A stretch of DNA of 64,000 nucleotides from CAYQOX01 sp964419335 (GCA_964419335.1 CAYQOX010000016.1:1-64000); one strand, 5' to 3'. Positions 18,377 to 28,206 are shown, counted from the first letter of the stretch. The notes: generated by a model from the sequence alone, not told the origin. Program-made: numbers and translations.

Positions 18377-18787
18377 TCAATCATCTTTCGAACGAACTGA
18401 GTTTTCGGATGGATTCACCTTATTTTGCTTCCTCAAATCTTCTAATTCTTTCCGGAGAAGAGCATTATCCTGAGCAATATCTTTAATATTATAGGAAAAT
18501 TCCGATATCTTAACACACAATTGTAAATTCAAAATGAGTAAGGAGAAAAACGCGAAAAAGAGTATTGTTGAGGTCGTTTGGCCAGCCCCAATGATTTGGG
18601 TGACCTCTTGAATTATAGGATAAATCCAAACAAACGCTATCGAAAATATCCCTATGGCCAACCACATGGCCGAATATTGTTCAAGCAGTTTCCTTCGACG
18701 AACTAACTCCAGGATGAGAATCAATAAAAAGAAGCCAGAAATGACAATGAAATAAATTTGTCGAATGGGCAAATCTTCCGGTATCAT
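18377..18787 (-). CDS. DUF2304-type small membrane protein
   Basis: 136 residues with three hydrophobic segments (FIVISGFFLLILILELV, MWLAIGIFSIAFVWIYPI, ILFFAFFSLLILNLQL) and a charged C-terminal helix (DNALLRKELEDLRKQNK). The order RRRKLLEQYSAMWL fits DUF2304. Such genes commonly sit beside polyprenyl-phosphate GT2 enzymes, as here, where the start overlaps the upstream GT2 stop by 4 nt. A role in anchoring or regulating that enzyme is inference. Confidence 0.75.
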   Translation of the reverse strand: MIPEDLPIRQIYFIVISGFFLLILILELVRRRKLLEQYSAMWLAIGIFSIAFVWIYPIIQEVTQIIGAGQTTSTILFFAFFSLLILNLQLCVKISEFSYNIKDIAQDNALLRKELEDLRKQNKVNPSENSVRSKDD

Positions 18788-19530
18788 TGAACAATTTCCT
18801 TTCTTCGTATGCAGGCGATCAAAATAGCAATGCTAACTTTAATCACATACCACAAAGGGCGACAACCACGATGGAGGGATTGGGTCTTCTTTGTATGATA
18901 CATATAAATAGGGATCTCTTTAATACGAAATCCATTCTTTAAAAATGTAATGATCATATCGGCATCGGGATAGTCGAACGGAAAACTCTTTCCAGAAGCA
19001 AACGTGACCACTTTCGAATTCATCCCGATATAACCGCTGGTCGGATCGGTAAATTTTTTTAACGTAAGAATGTAGAGAATCGCTCGGAAAATATATATTC
19101 CAAGCCGCCTTACTATTGTTCCTTTGTACAGTTTATAGCGAGGTTCAATAGGGTTTTCTTGCGGGGCAAGAAATCTTGAACCAATAATTAAATCCGCCCG
19201 GTTGGTTTTAAGATCAAGGAGAATATCCGAAAGAAAACGGGGATCATGTTGATTGTCTCCATCGATTTGAATAAGATAGTTGTAATTATGTTTCTTCGCA
19301 TATTTATATCCCGTTTGGATCGTGGAACCATAGCCAAGTTGGGTAGGATGCTGCAGATAATCAATCCCAAATCTCTTGATGATCGAGAGGGAATGATCCG
19401 TTGAGGCATCATCAATCGCCAGAATATCTGCATTGATCTCTTCACATTTGCGTAGTAATTCCGAGAGTAGCCTTTCAAGACTATCTTCCTCATTATGGAC
19501 GGGAACGATTACAATGGTTTCGTTTGCCAT
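18784..19530 (-). CDS. GT2 glycosyltransferase (dolichol-phosphate-mannosyltransferase-like)
   Basis: 248 residues. IVPVHNEEDSL opens the GT2 fold, with AIDDASTDHS as the nucleotide-binding strand, QIDGDNQHDP as the DxD-type metal site, and LIIGSRFL plus PTSGYIGMNSK downstream. This is the pattern of enzymes that load a sugar onto a polyprenyl phosphate carrier at the inner membrane. There are no strong C-terminal membrane helices; the coupled DUF2304 protein may supply them. Confidence 0.9.
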   Translation of the reverse strand: MANETIVIVPVHNEEDSLERLLSELLRKCEEINADILAIDDASTDHSLSIIKRFGIDYLQHPTQLGYGSTIQTGYKYAKKHNYNYLIQIDGDNQHDPRFLSDILLDLKTNRADLIIGSRFLAPQENPIEPRYKLYKGTIVRRLGIYIFRAILYILTLKKFTDPTSGYIGMNSKVVTFASGKSFPFDYPDADMIITFLKNGFRIKEIPIYMYHTKKTQSLHRGCRPLWYVIKVSIAILIACIRRKEIVQ

Positions 19531-19789
19531 TACTTAGGTCCATTTTGTGACGTTTTAACGGTTCAATTTATACATAATAGGCATCGAATCTACTCAAAAA
19601 ACGAAAAAAACTTTTTCTTAAGACTCTTGATAAAAGAAACCGTTCATCGTTTATGTTTAACTGACTCATCATTTTCGATTCAGAAAACATGCGATGAAGC
19701 GGTCACAACAAGAAAAGCGTTACTTCTAAAATGTAATGGCGCGTTGTTTTTTAGAGTTTATTCCATTCGTATACCGATTTACTCGATAA

Positions 19790-21103
19790 TCATTTAATGT
19801 AATCGTTGAGCATATTTTCAAGCATTTCTTGACGCCCGCTTTGTACATCCGGTTCACCATTATCGAAAATATATTGTTCCAGTTCTTCAAAAGAGACTTC
19901 CCCATTCTCAATTTTGGAACCAATACCTTCATCCCATCCAGAATAACGTTCTTTCACGAAATTTTCAAATTTTTTGTCTTGAATCATTTCTGCTGCGTTC
20001 TTGAGTCCACGAGCGAAGGCATCCATCGCACCGACGTGGGCATAAAATAAATCGATCGGATCGATGGATTGACGCCGTATCTTGGCATCGAAATTGAGTC
20101 CTCCGGTCGTAAATCCTCCTCCGCGCGTAATGGTATACATAGCCAACGTGGTATCATAAATATCCGTGGGGAACTGGTCTGTATCCCATCCGAGCAACAG
20201 ATCGCCTCGATTGGCATCGACGGATCCGAGAAGGCCGTTAGCAACGCTGTATTCGAGTTCATGGTGGAACGTATGAGCTGCCAGGGTGGCGTGGTTGGCT
20301 TCAATGTTGAGTTTGAAGTCATCCATCAAGCCATATTTTTGCAAGAAAGCATGACAATTTCCTGCGTCAAAATCATATTGGTGTTTTGTGGGTTCTTTAG
20401 GTTTTGGCTCAATATAGAGTTGACCTTCAAACCCGATTTTTTTCTTATAGTCGGCCGCCATATTCATAAAGCGTCCCATATGATCCAACTCTCGTTTCAG
20501 ATTTGTATTGAGCAGGGTTTCATATCCTTCACGTCCTCCCCAAAAGACATAACCATGCCCTCCAAGTTCATGGGTGATTTCCATGGCTTTCTTTACTTGG
20601 CTGGCCGCATAGGCAAAAACCGCAGGATTCGGATTCGTAGAGGCACCGGCCATAAAACGACGATGGGAAAAAGCATTGGTCGTACCCCATAACAATTGGA
20701 TGCCCGTTTCCTCTTGTAATTTTTTGGCAAGTTCGACGATATGATCCAGGCGATTGTTGGTTTCAGCGAGGGTTTCGGCTTCGGGAGCAATGTCACGATC
20801 ATGAAAACACCAAAAGTTCACCCCAAGTTTGGTCAGAAATTCAAAAGCCGCATGGAGGGTCTCTTCCGCTACTTTCATTGGGTCATCATAGTCATTATAT
20901 TTTCGCTGAATGGTTCCTGGGCCAAAGGGGTCGGCACCTGCTCCCATGAAGGAGTGCCAGTAACAAACTGCGAACCGCAAGTGCTCTTCCATCGGTTTTC
21001 CCAACACCTCTTCTTTCGGGTTATAATGTTTGAATGCGAGAGGGTTTTTGGAATCTGGGCCTTCATATTGAATCTTATTGACTTCGGGAAAATACTCTAC
21101 CAT
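19790..21103 (-). CDS. xylA: Xylose isomerase
   Basis: 437 residues, the usual length for class II XylA. Markers are RFAVCYWHSF, GADPFGPGT, FWCFHDRDIAPE (active-site His and Asp), YVFWGGREGYETLLNT, LYIEPKPKEPTKHQYDFD (metal-binding Glu) and IEANHATLAAHTFHHEL. It converts xylose to xylulose in the cytoplasm with two divalent metals. No xylulokinase is adjacent. It is divergent from the kinase-TPR gene. GGAG precedes the ATG. Confidence 0.97.
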   Translation of the reverse strand: MVEYFPEVNKIQYEGPDSKNPLAFKHYNPKEEVLGKPMEEHLRFAVCYWHSFMGAGADPFGPGTIQRKYNDYDDPMKVAEETLHAAFEFLTKLGVNFWCFHDRDIAPEAETLAETNNRLDHIVELAKKLQEETGIQLLWGTTNAFSHRRFMAGASTNPNPAVFAYAASQVKKAMEITHELGGHGYVFWGGREGYETLLNTNLKRELDHMGRFMNMAADYKKKIGFEGQLYIEPKPKEPTKHQYDFDAGNCHAFLQKYGLMDDFKLNIEANHATLAAHTFHHELEYSVANGLLGSVDANRGDLLLGWDTDQFPTDIYDTTLAMYTITRGGGFTTGGLNFDAKIRRQSIDPIDLFYAHVGAMDAFARGLKNAAEMIQDKKFENFVKERYSGWDEGIGSKIENGEVSFEELEQYIFDNGEPDVQSGRQEMLENMLNDYIK

Positions 21104-21186
21104 GGTGATTTCTCCTCAAATAATTTATTCTGAAGCGTTTGTCTTTTGTTATAATATTTGTTGAAAATAAAACAAAAGATGTCTTC

Positions 21187-21213
21187 TTGACACAATTCAC
21201 CCTAGACTATGAG
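21187..21213 (+). promoter_or_regulatory. Possible sigma-70 promoter for the kinase gene
   Basis: TTGACA at 21187-21192 and TATGAG at 21208-21213 are separated by 15 nt, shorter than the usual 17. They lie in the xylA/kinase divergent gap. This is weak evidence. Confidence 0.25.
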
Positions 21214-21298
21214 ATTAAAATAGGTTTCGTCAAGATTTCCAGGCCTCTTCTTGGTAAAGAAAATAAGAAATAATGGGAAAAGTGAGGTTGAGGTTGAA

Positions 21299-23122
21299 GT
21301 GGAACACAAAGCAAAATGGCCATTTATGAAGGGTGATCTCATTGAAAATCGCTATTGGGTGGAAGGGGTGTATCGTGGAAATATGGGAATTGTCTATCTC
21401 TGTGTAGATCAAAAAACCAATCTTCCGATCGCTCTGAAAACTTTTAAAGACCAATACCTCGACTCAGAAGAAAGCCGCAAGCGTTTCCTTGAAGAAGCCT
21501 CGATGTGGATTCGCTTGGATCATCACCCCAATCTTATCCGGGCTTATGCTTTAAAAGAACTTCATGGCAAGTTGCACTTACTTCTCGAACGAGTGATCCC
21601 CAATAATTCTCGTGGTGTTACCCTCAAAGACTACATGTTTAGTTTCCCTCTCTTGACCAAAGAGATTCTGCAAATCTCTATCCATGTATGCGATGGGATG
21701 ATTCACGCATTGCGAAAGTTTCCTTTTTTTGTCCATCGGGATTTAAAATCGGAAAATATTTTATATGGGGATGATTTCTTGCCCAAGATTACGGATTTTG
21801 GAATGACCTTGAGGTTGCAACAGGATTTTACCGAAGAAAGCAAAATTCATAATCACCCATCACGTATGAATCCCTACCTTCTAGCCAATAAAATGGAAGG
21901 TACGCCTGCGTTTGCTTCCCCCGAGCAATGTATGTGTAAACCTTTAGACACCCGCTCCGATATTTATTCTATGGGATGTATGATGTATCATTTGGTCGCG
22001 AAACGGCCTCCATTTTTGAAAAACGAGGTTTCAGAATATGTCCATGCGCATATGAATGTACTTCCTCCTTCGCCCGATGAGTTTAATTCTGAGATTCCCA
22101 CCGAATTCGCACAATGTATTCTCCAGTGTTTAGCAAAAAAACAAGATCAGCGGTATCAAAACTTCAATGAATTGCGTGACGATTTAATTGCGATTTATCA
22201 AGATTGGGTAGGAGATTCTCCCGTAAGTTTTGTTGAAGGTAAACACTTAACGGCCGATGATTATCTAGAACGAGCCAAATCGTTTTTGCTAATTCACCAA
22301 TTGGATTTTGCTGAGCAAGATTTGTCCTGGGCAAGAAAATTATCGCCCGATCGTGGGGATATCCTCTTGGAATTAGGCAAGATCTATTCCATCAAAGGAG
22401 ATAAGAAAAAAGCCCTACGCTATTTGGAGGAATCCGTAAAATATCTCTCTCAATCCGCAGCGATCTATCGCTCCATGGGAGATATTTATCTCGCTTGTGA
22501 AATAGAAGATCAATCCCTCCACTTTTATGAAAAAGCCTTCCGGTTGAACCCTAAAAGTTTAAGTTTAATCAAGCAATTTGTTTCTTTACTGAGAAAGAGC
22601 AAGCAACCGCATGAAAAAATACTTCGCGTTTTAGATCATGGCATTGAGCAATGCCGGGACAATTATGAATTAATGATAATGAAAGCCGAGATTTTGCGTG
22701 AACGGGGTGACTTTTCCCAAGAAAATACCCTTTTACAAAGCGCTTTGAAGCGCTTTCCCAATGATGCAGAGTTGATGATACGCTTAGCCGAAAACTCACT
22801 AAAATTAAAAAACACACGTAGCTCGGTGTTTTATGCCGATCGCTGTTTGCAAAGCGAAAACATGTCGTTTGATCATCTTTATCGTCTAGGAAAGGTCTAT
22901 CAATCACTTCGCCTCCCAGTGAATACCATGCAAGCGTGGAAACGAGCAGCCTATACGGATCATCAAGATGGAACTTTTGAAGCCGAATTGGCGAAAATTT
23001 GCTATGCGATGCGAGAGATCAATGGGGCCTGGCAACATATTCTTAGAGCAGAAGATCTTGGAGTAGATATGACCGAGTTGAAGCAGAAAGTTCAAGCGGA
23101 GAGATTCAAGCAATTGTTGTAA
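21299..23122 (+). CDS. Ser/Thr protein kinase with C-terminal TPR repeats
   Basis: About 607 residues. The kinase domain spans about 10-290: Gly-rich YRGNMGIVYL, ATP-binding Lys in IALKTFK, catalytic FVHRDLKSENILY, metal-binding ITDFGMT, activation-segment GTPAFASPEQ and RSDIYSMGCMMYHLVAKRPPF. From about 320 on, helical 34-residue TPR repeats follow (FAEQDLSWARKLSPDRGDIL, ALRYLEESVKY, SLHFYEKAFRLNPKS). No membrane segment is seen, so it is likely cytosolic. It probably phosphorylates protein partners held by the TPRs. Possible starts are TTG 21251, GTG 21299 and ATG 21326; 21299 has GAGG five nt upstream. Confidence 0.92.
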   Translation: MEHKAKWPFMKGDLIENRYWVEGVYRGNMGIVYLCVDQKTNLPIALKTFKDQYLDSEESRKRFLEEASMWIRLDHHPNLIRAYALKELHGKLHLLLERVIPNNSRGVTLKDYMFSFPLLTKEILQISIHVCDGMIHALRKFPFFVHRDLKSENILYGDDFLPKITDFGMTLRLQQDFTEESKIHNHPSRMNPYLLANKMEGTPAFASPEQCMCKPLDTRSDIYSMGCMMYHLVAKRPPFLKNEVSEYVHAHMNVLPPSPDEFNSEIPTEFAQCILQCLAKKQDQRYQNFNELRDDLIAIYQDWVGDSPVSFVEGKHLTADDYLERAKSFLLIHQLDFAEQDLSWARKLSPDRGDILLELGKIYSIKGDKKKALRYLEESVKYLSQSAAIYRSMGDIYLACEIEDQSLHFYEKAFRLNPKSLSLIKQFVSLLRKSKQPHEKILRVLDHGIEQCRDNYELMIMKAEILRERGDFSQENTLLQSALKRFPNDAELMIRLAENSLKLKNTRSSVFYADRCLQSENMSFDHLYRLGKVYQSLRLPVNTMQAWKRAAYTDHQDGTFEAELAKICYAMREINGAWQHILRAEDLGVDMTELKQKVQAERFKQLL

Positions 23123-23235
23123 AGGGTAGGATTGATAATAGTGATTCCTATATGGCATGTGTGTAAATATAGATAGCAATGATATGTTGAGTTTTATGTT
23201 GGCAAATGATTTAAATCTTTGCATGGTGAAGACTT

Positions 23236-23994
23236 ATGATCTATATAATTTTTAGTGATATCCACAGTAATTTAGAAGCCCTCAATACCCTGATTCAAGC
23301 CACAAAGAATATTCCAAACTCTCAGTGGATCTGTTTAGGCGATGTTGTTGGGTATGCCAGCCACCCCAATGAATGCATTCAATTACTGAGAAGATATAAT
23401 ATCCCAACGGTCATAGGCAATCATGATTACGCTCTCCTTCATACTTCAGAACGGAGAAAATTCAATCAATTAGCACTGGAAGCGATTTATTGGCAACTGA
23501 AAATAATCAAAAATGTCCATAATACATTTATTAAAGAGTTACCTTTTACTCGTCAATTTGGAGAAGAATTCTCTGTGACGCATTCCGACTTTTCTTCTCC
23601 CTCAAATTTTTTCTATGTCGATAATGTGTATGCCGCCGAAAAGTCCTTCAAGGCAATGATGTCCCCAATGGGTTTCTTTGGCCATACCCACTTGCCAATG
23701 ATCTTTGAAGAAGAGCCGGGCCAAAATGGTAGGTTGTGTCCACGAATTACAATGCAATCCATCCAGGGGAAACGTATGATTCATCTAAAAAGGGATCGAC
23801 GTTATTTAATTAATCCTGGTAGCATTGGACAACCACGGGATGGGGATCCACGCTTGAGTTTTGTGGTTTTTGATTCGAAAGAAATGGTGGTGACTTTTCA
23901 GAGAATGAATTACAACATCGAGCATGAGTCAGAACGTATGATAGAGGCCCAACTCCCTATCGAGTTGGCAGAACGAATCAAAGTGGGATTATAA
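23236..23994 (+). CDS. Metallophosphoesterase (YfcE/MJ0936-like)
   Basis: 252 residues. The calcineurin-like motifs are all present: IFSDIHSNLEAL, CLGDVVGYASHP, IGNHDYAL and FGHTHLPM, with the family's INPGSIGQPRDGDPR at the C-terminal side. These bind two metals and hydrolyse phosphomono- or diesters. It lies 113 nt downstream of the kinase gene on the same strand, so co-transcription is possible; a phosphatase role opposite the kinase is speculation. Confidence 0.9.
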   Translation: MIYIIFSDIHSNLEALNTLIQATKNIPNSQWICLGDVVGYASHPNECIQLLRRYNIPTVIGNHDYALLHTSERRKFNQLALEAIYWQLKIIKNVHNTFIKELPFTRQFGEEFSVTHSDFSSPSNFFYVDNVYAAEKSFKAMMSPMGFFGHTHLPMIFEEEPGQNGRLCPRITMQSIQGKRMIHLKRDRRYLINPGSIGQPRDGDPRLSFVVFDSKEMVVTFQRMNYNIEHESERMIEAQLPIELAERIKVGL

Positions 23995-24013
23995 GAAGAA
24001 GAGGGGGCTGAGG

Positions 24014-25489
24014 TTATTCACGCTTGTGTCGGCGGACCATCACCATACGGCTCGGTTTTTTCTTTTCTCCTGTATCGGCTTTACGGACTTTATCCGGGTC
24101 TACCGAGGCTTGGGCTTGCAACGCTTCTTCAGCCCGTTTTTGCATGGCCTCATTTTTGTTATACCGTTGAATGGCGTCAGACACCATGGAGTGTTGCACA
24201 TCGACCAGTTTCTGTTGGTTTTTAAGAACATCACATCGGCGGCGATGGGCTTCGATTTTCTTTTGCAGTGAGGCCTTCTTTTTCATTAATTCCTGATATT
24301 CGGGCGAATTCGGATCGAGTTCTTCTGTTGCGGCTTCAATTTGTTTGAGGAATTCAGAGAATTCATCTTTGATCGCGGCAAATTCTTTTTCAAATACATC
24401 GGCGCTATATTCTAAAATATCTTTCTGCAAATTTAAAAGGATGCTTTGGCGTAAATGTAAACCGTGTTGAAAAGAGGGAAGACGGTTGAAATCGAAAGCG
24501 ACATTACTTCGCGCCCGGGCATATTCTCCTATCTTTTTCTTAATGGCATCGATCACCGTGGGAAGATGTTTCGCATTGAGCAATCCTAGTTTAATTTGGA
24601 TAAGGGCACGAATATATTTTGGTAATTCTAAAAGTACGGGTCGCTCGTGCAAATGATTATTGATAACCGCTTCCAGATCTTTGAGATCTTCAATGGCTTT
24701 ATTTAAAGAAAGTTGTGAGCGGTCGCGCCGCTCTTTGAACTCTAAAACCTTGGGGGCTTGAGCATAGCCGCTATGATCGAGTTTTTTGAGAAAATAATTA
24801 CACATTTCCAGCAAAAGATAACTGGTCATTTCATTGTATTGAACCACATCATAGGCTTGATCCACAATCATCGTAAAAAAATTAGCGAGAGGATCATCTT
24901 CGGGAAGATTCGCCAGCTTTATCCGCATGGCTCGTATTTCTTCGGGTGTAAAAAGAAGTGTGATTTCCTGACGTAAAGCCTGCTTGGCGTTGCTGGATAG
25001 TGCTTTGCTATCAAAAAAATTGAACAACCGCGAACGTACAGTTATAACGCCCTCCGTTTTTTGGACGCATAATTGCCCCTGAATATCAAGCATGGCTGAA
25101 AAGGTCGCGGTTACTTCTTTTACATCTTTATGAACAAGCTCTTTATCAAGGTTTTCTAAAAGGAGGTATAGTTCTTTTCTTTTTTGATTAATCAGATCAA
25201 AACCATCGTCGGCTAACGCATTGACTTCTTCTTCGGCAAGTTCTCCCTCATCAAATGTTTCCCGAAGTGAGTTGAAAAGAACTTCTCGCACTGCTTCCGA
25301 AGCCGCAGTCCCTTGGTTGATTTTGTCGGCTATCTGATCGGCATGGGTAAGCTTATCTTGCTTGCCTTCCAACTCCTGCTCGAATTCTTCGGCAATATCC
25401 TTGAAAATCTGATCTGCTTCTTCGATCTCTTTCTCGTCGAATTCAGAATTTTCATTTTTGGGATTGTTCTTCTCGTTTTTGTCGGTCAT
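24014..25489 (-). CDS. Large helical coiled-coil protein of unknown function
   Basis: 491 residues, no signal peptide and no membrane segment. The N-terminal 60 residues are acidic (EFDEKEIEEADQIFKDIAEEFEQEL). The middle is helical with FSAMLDIQGQLCVQKTEG and FTPEEIRAMRIKLANLPEDDPL. Residues about 365-455 are coiled coil (EKEFAAIKDEFSEFLKQI, KKKASLQKKIEAHRRRCDVLKNQQ), and the tail is basic (KKKPSRMVMVRRHKRE). I recognise no family. ATG 25489 has GAGGA upstream; a TTG just before it is a poor start. A long AT-rich region lies upstream, so it seems to have its own promoter. Confidence 0.75.
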   Translation of the reverse strand: MTDKNEKNNPKNENSEFDEKEIEEADQIFKDIAEEFEQELEGKQDKLTHADQIADKINQGTAASEAVREVLFNSLRETFDEGELAEEEVNALADDGFDLINQKRKELYLLLENLDKELVHKDVKEVTATFSAMLDIQGQLCVQKTEGVITVRSRLFNFFDSKALSSNAKQALRQEITLLFTPEEIRAMRIKLANLPEDDPLANFFTMIVDQAYDVVQYNEMTSYLLLEMCNYFLKKLDHSGYAQAPKVLEFKERRDRSQLSLNKAIEDLKDLEAVINNHLHERPVLLELPKYIRALIQIKLGLLNAKHLPTVIDAIKKKIGEYARARSNVAFDFNRLPSFQHGLHLRQSILLNLQKDILEYSADVFEKEFAAIKDEFSEFLKQIEAATEELDPNSPEYQELMKKKASLQKKIEAHRRRCDVLKNQQKLVDVQHSMVSDAIQRYNKNEAMQKRAEEALQAQASVDPDKVRKADTGEKKKPSRMVMVRRHKRE

Positions 25490-25973
25490 CAAAGTTCCTC
25501 ATTTTAATTGAGGTTATATAAAAACTAATTCATTAAACTGTATGGTACAAGTTTTTCGAGTAATTTGCAAGAAAAATCAAGAGAGAAAACAGACAAAAAA
25601 AACTTTTTTAAACAATATAGATTGTCATGAATGTAGATTAATGTAAAAATAATGAAAAATATGCAATAAATTCTTGATTTCGTTTGTTTTTTTGAATTGT
25701 ATTAGAATTGTGTTAGATATTTGCGATCTAAAAACTCGATAAAGTTGATGGCCAAGGTAAAATTAAAAGCTTGTAAAATATTATTGGCCATCCCTCGAGA
25801 AAATGGCTTTATGTTTGTTGTTAATAAGTTAAGACAGAGCAATGAGTTTTATGATGTTCAATCCGGCTTTAGGGCTATAAAAATAGGTGGCCATCATCTT
25901 TATTCTTTCTTGAAAGAAAGGTGAGAACCCCGAAAAGATATTTGCGTGCTTGTGGCATAATAATATTTAAAAA
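25490..25973. other. AT-rich intergenic region
   Basis: About 480 bases separate two minus-strand genes. It is rich in A/T runs, with no RNA motif I can name. A 67-codon plus-strand frame (25721-25924, TTG start) has no ribosome site and no family resemblance, and was not called. A short inverted repeat TTCTTTC/GAAAGAA lies near 25905-25920. Confidence 0.5.
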
Positions 25974-27473
25974 TTAGTTCACATCGTATCCTTTATTATT
26001 GATCAATTTTGCTTTGGCCTTGTTGATGATTTCCCCTTGCGTAGCAGGGCTCACGTTATCCTTAATCACATTGTTTTTAGCAGGATTCCCTTCTATTCGA
26101 ATCACGGGGGTTTTATTATTCTCAATCAAAACATTGTTACAAAAATAATCGCCTCGATTGCGATTGGCGACCACATAAATTTGTGACTCAATCTCGTTTT
26201 CTTTAATAATAAGCCCATCGATTCCGCCGGTTTTATAAATGCTAATATAGGTGTTGCCGACATTTCCAATAATGCGGCTATCGTTGATCAGGCTGTTAAC
26301 ATGATCTTCGTGCATTAATCCTTCGCCGTCGTTGATATAATAACCACTGTCGCCTGCGCGATTGCTATATACCTCGTAATGATTATCTTTCACCAGATAG
26401 TTCCATCCACGCATTTCTACCGCGCGATTCCCGTTTGTCGAGGACCCCTTAGCCGGCACTTCGCCCGTGACTGTATATCGCTTCACTTCTTCTTTGAATT
26501 GAATTTCGTTGCCTGCACAAATGGTACCATCGCCAGTGAATAGGATCGCATATCCGCCAGTAGAAAAAATTCGATTATCGAGAATTCGCACACCTTGCCG
26601 GAAGCCATGGGGATGGGTCTCCGGCGTCCCGTCATTCCCTGAGGCTCCAGCTCCACCGATGGCATAGCCATTCACTACGATACCGGGACGATTGTCATAG
26701 TCAAAAACGATCTTATCAAAAGAAATAATTTTATCGTCCTTTTTCATTAAGTAATCTGACATTGTGAAATTTTCTTCTTGCGAATTAGCCAGCCGGTTGT
26801 TGGACACGAGCGCATTTTTACTTACATACACCATAATCGCCCCGCGATGTCGATGAGTGAATCGTTGCCAGGAATGCTGCCATGATTGAGGCACAGAAGG
26901 GATGGGACGCGCGCACGCTCTTAACCAGCATCCATGTACAATACGATTTTTCCCCGCTTGTTGCTGCTTCCCACCGGGAAAATAGATCGAGGCATAATGA
27001 AGCCCGATGTTGACGATTCCACAATGGCTATCCGACTCAGGGTTTTGCAAAAGAATGCGTTTAAAAGCAGTGTCGTTGGGTGTTCCTGAACCTTCAAAAC
27101 TCGGTTTATATTTGGGAAAGTGAAACTGCGTGGGTGGGTTATAGTGCTCATCTTTCGCTTTTCCTTCAGGATCAGCACCCCGCAAAATCACACCATCAGG
27201 AAGAACAATATCTTCTTCGAAGGAATAGTCACCCGCGGGAAAATAAAGTACGCCTCCGCCATTTTGGGAAAGGCGCGTGCAAGCTTCTTTCACTTTTTCA
27301 TCCCATGAAGAACCTTCGACTTCTTGAATATCGATCACGTTGTCCCAGGGTAGATCGGCTGTCCATGTGGCTGCATCATAGGGGGCTGGATTACTGGTTG
27401 GTTGAGCGTGTATTGAGAGGGCCGTAAAGAGAAGCGCCCACACAGGAAATAATAGAACCCTACGAATATACAT
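25974..27473 (-). CDS. Secreted right-handed parallel beta-helix protein (pectate-lyase-like)
   Basis: 499 residues with a Sec signal peptide ending near SIHAQ. EVEGSSWDEKVKEACTRLSQNGGGVLYFPAGDYSF and VLPDGVILRGAD are the standard N-cap of pectate lyase-3/epimerase-type beta helices. Short repeats with N-x-I/V and GN steps (VSNNRLANS, ILDNRIFSTGG, IIGNVGNTYIS, LIENNKTPVIRIEGN) continue to the end. Relatives are polysaccharide lyases, hydrolases or epimerases; no catalytic signature is certain. ATG 27473 with AAAGGAG 8 nt upstream is preferred over a TTG one codon earlier. Confidence 0.82.
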   Translation of the reverse strand: MYIRRVLLFPVWALLFTALSIHAQPTSNPAPYDAATWTADLPWDNVIDIQEVEGSSWDEKVKEACTRLSQNGGGVLYFPAGDYSFEEDIVLPDGVILRGADPEGKAKDEHYNPPTQFHFPKYKPSFEGSGTPNDTAFKRILLQNPESDSHCGIVNIGLHYASIYFPGGKQQQAGKNRIVHGCWLRACARPIPSVPQSWQHSWQRFTHRHRGAIMVYVSKNALVSNNRLANSQEENFTMSDYLMKKDDKIISFDKIVFDYDNRPGIVVNGYAIGGAGASGNDGTPETHPHGFRQGVRILDNRIFSTGGYAILFTGDGTICAGNEIQFKEEVKRYTVTGEVPAKGSSTNGNRAVEMRGWNYLVKDNHYEVYSNRAGDSGYYINDGEGLMHEDHVNSLINDSRIIGNVGNTYISIYKTGGIDGLIIKENEIESQIYVVANRNRGDYFCNNVLIENNKTPVIRIEGNPAKNNVIKDNVSPATQGEIINKAKAKLINNKGYDVN

Positions 27474-27504
27474 CAATAAAACTCCTTTGGTTTATGTGCT
27501 TCCA

Positions 27505-28206
27505 TTATTGGTATTTTTCACATGCTTTGGATAATGCGGCGCGAGCCAGTAAACGTGTGGAATCGAGAGGAGGCAAGGGAGAATTTTCGCTTGTGATTAA
27601 CAGAGGGATTTCTGTACATCCCAACACCACCGCATCGCATCCTTTTTCTTTTAACCCATGGATGATGGCCTGAAAACGAGAAAGAGATTTTTCTGTTATT
27701 GTCGCATAAACCAACTCATTAAATATGATGCTATTGATTTCATCCCGTTCCTCCGGTTCGGGAATCCTCGTTTTCATTCCATATTTTTTCAAACGTTCAG
27801 GATAAACCGGGCCTTCCATTAGGTAACGTGTTCCTAATACGCCCAACGTTTGATAACTATGACCAGAAGCTTCATGACCTACCGCATCAGCGATATGTAA
27901 CCAGGGCAGGGGAGTCTCTTTCACCACCCAGTCCCAAGCTTGGTGGATCGTATTGTCGGGACTGATAAGAAACTCAGCACCTGCGTGATGAAGCTTATGG
28001 GCGGAAGATAGCATCAGCTGGGCTACACCCTCCCAGTCACCTTCTGGAAATAAAGGTGTGTAATGATGAAGGGCATGTGTGTGCATCGTGATTTCAGGGT
28101 GGTTGTGTTCACCCATATACTTTTTACCTTCAAGGCAGATTGTCCTATAACACAATGCCGCGCCTTCTGCGCTGCATCCCACAATTCCTATATGTTTAGC
28201 TCTCAT
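27505..28206 (-). CDS. Aspartate/glutamate racemase family protein
   Basis: 233 residues. GIVGCSAEGAALCYRTI at the start, SPDNTIHQ (residues 82-89) and VVLGCTEIPLL near the C-terminus define the Asp/Glu racemase superfamily. The second catalytic Cys (GCTEI) is present. The first catalytic position, usually Cys or Thr just before NTxH, is Asp84 here, so the activity may differ from a standard racemase. HTHALHHY is also typical of the family. Its start overlaps the stop of the 2H phosphoesterase gene by 4 nt, so the two are coupled. Confidence 0.85.
   Translation of the reverse strand: MRAKHIGIVGCSAEGAALCYRTICLEGKKYMGEHNHPEITMHTHALHHYTPLFPEGDWEGVAQLMLSSAHKLHHAGAEFLISPDNTIHQAWDWVVKETPLPWLHIADAVGHEASGHSYQTLGVLGTRYLMEGPVYPERLKKYGMKTRIPEPEERDEINSIIFNELVYATITEKSLSRFQAIIHGLKEKGCDAVVLGCTEIPLLITSENSPLPPLDSTRLLARAALSKACEKYQ

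Noticed and set aside
25721..25924. 67-codon plus-strand frame in an AT-rich intergenic region
   Set aside because: TTG start, no ribosome site and no recognisable protein pattern.
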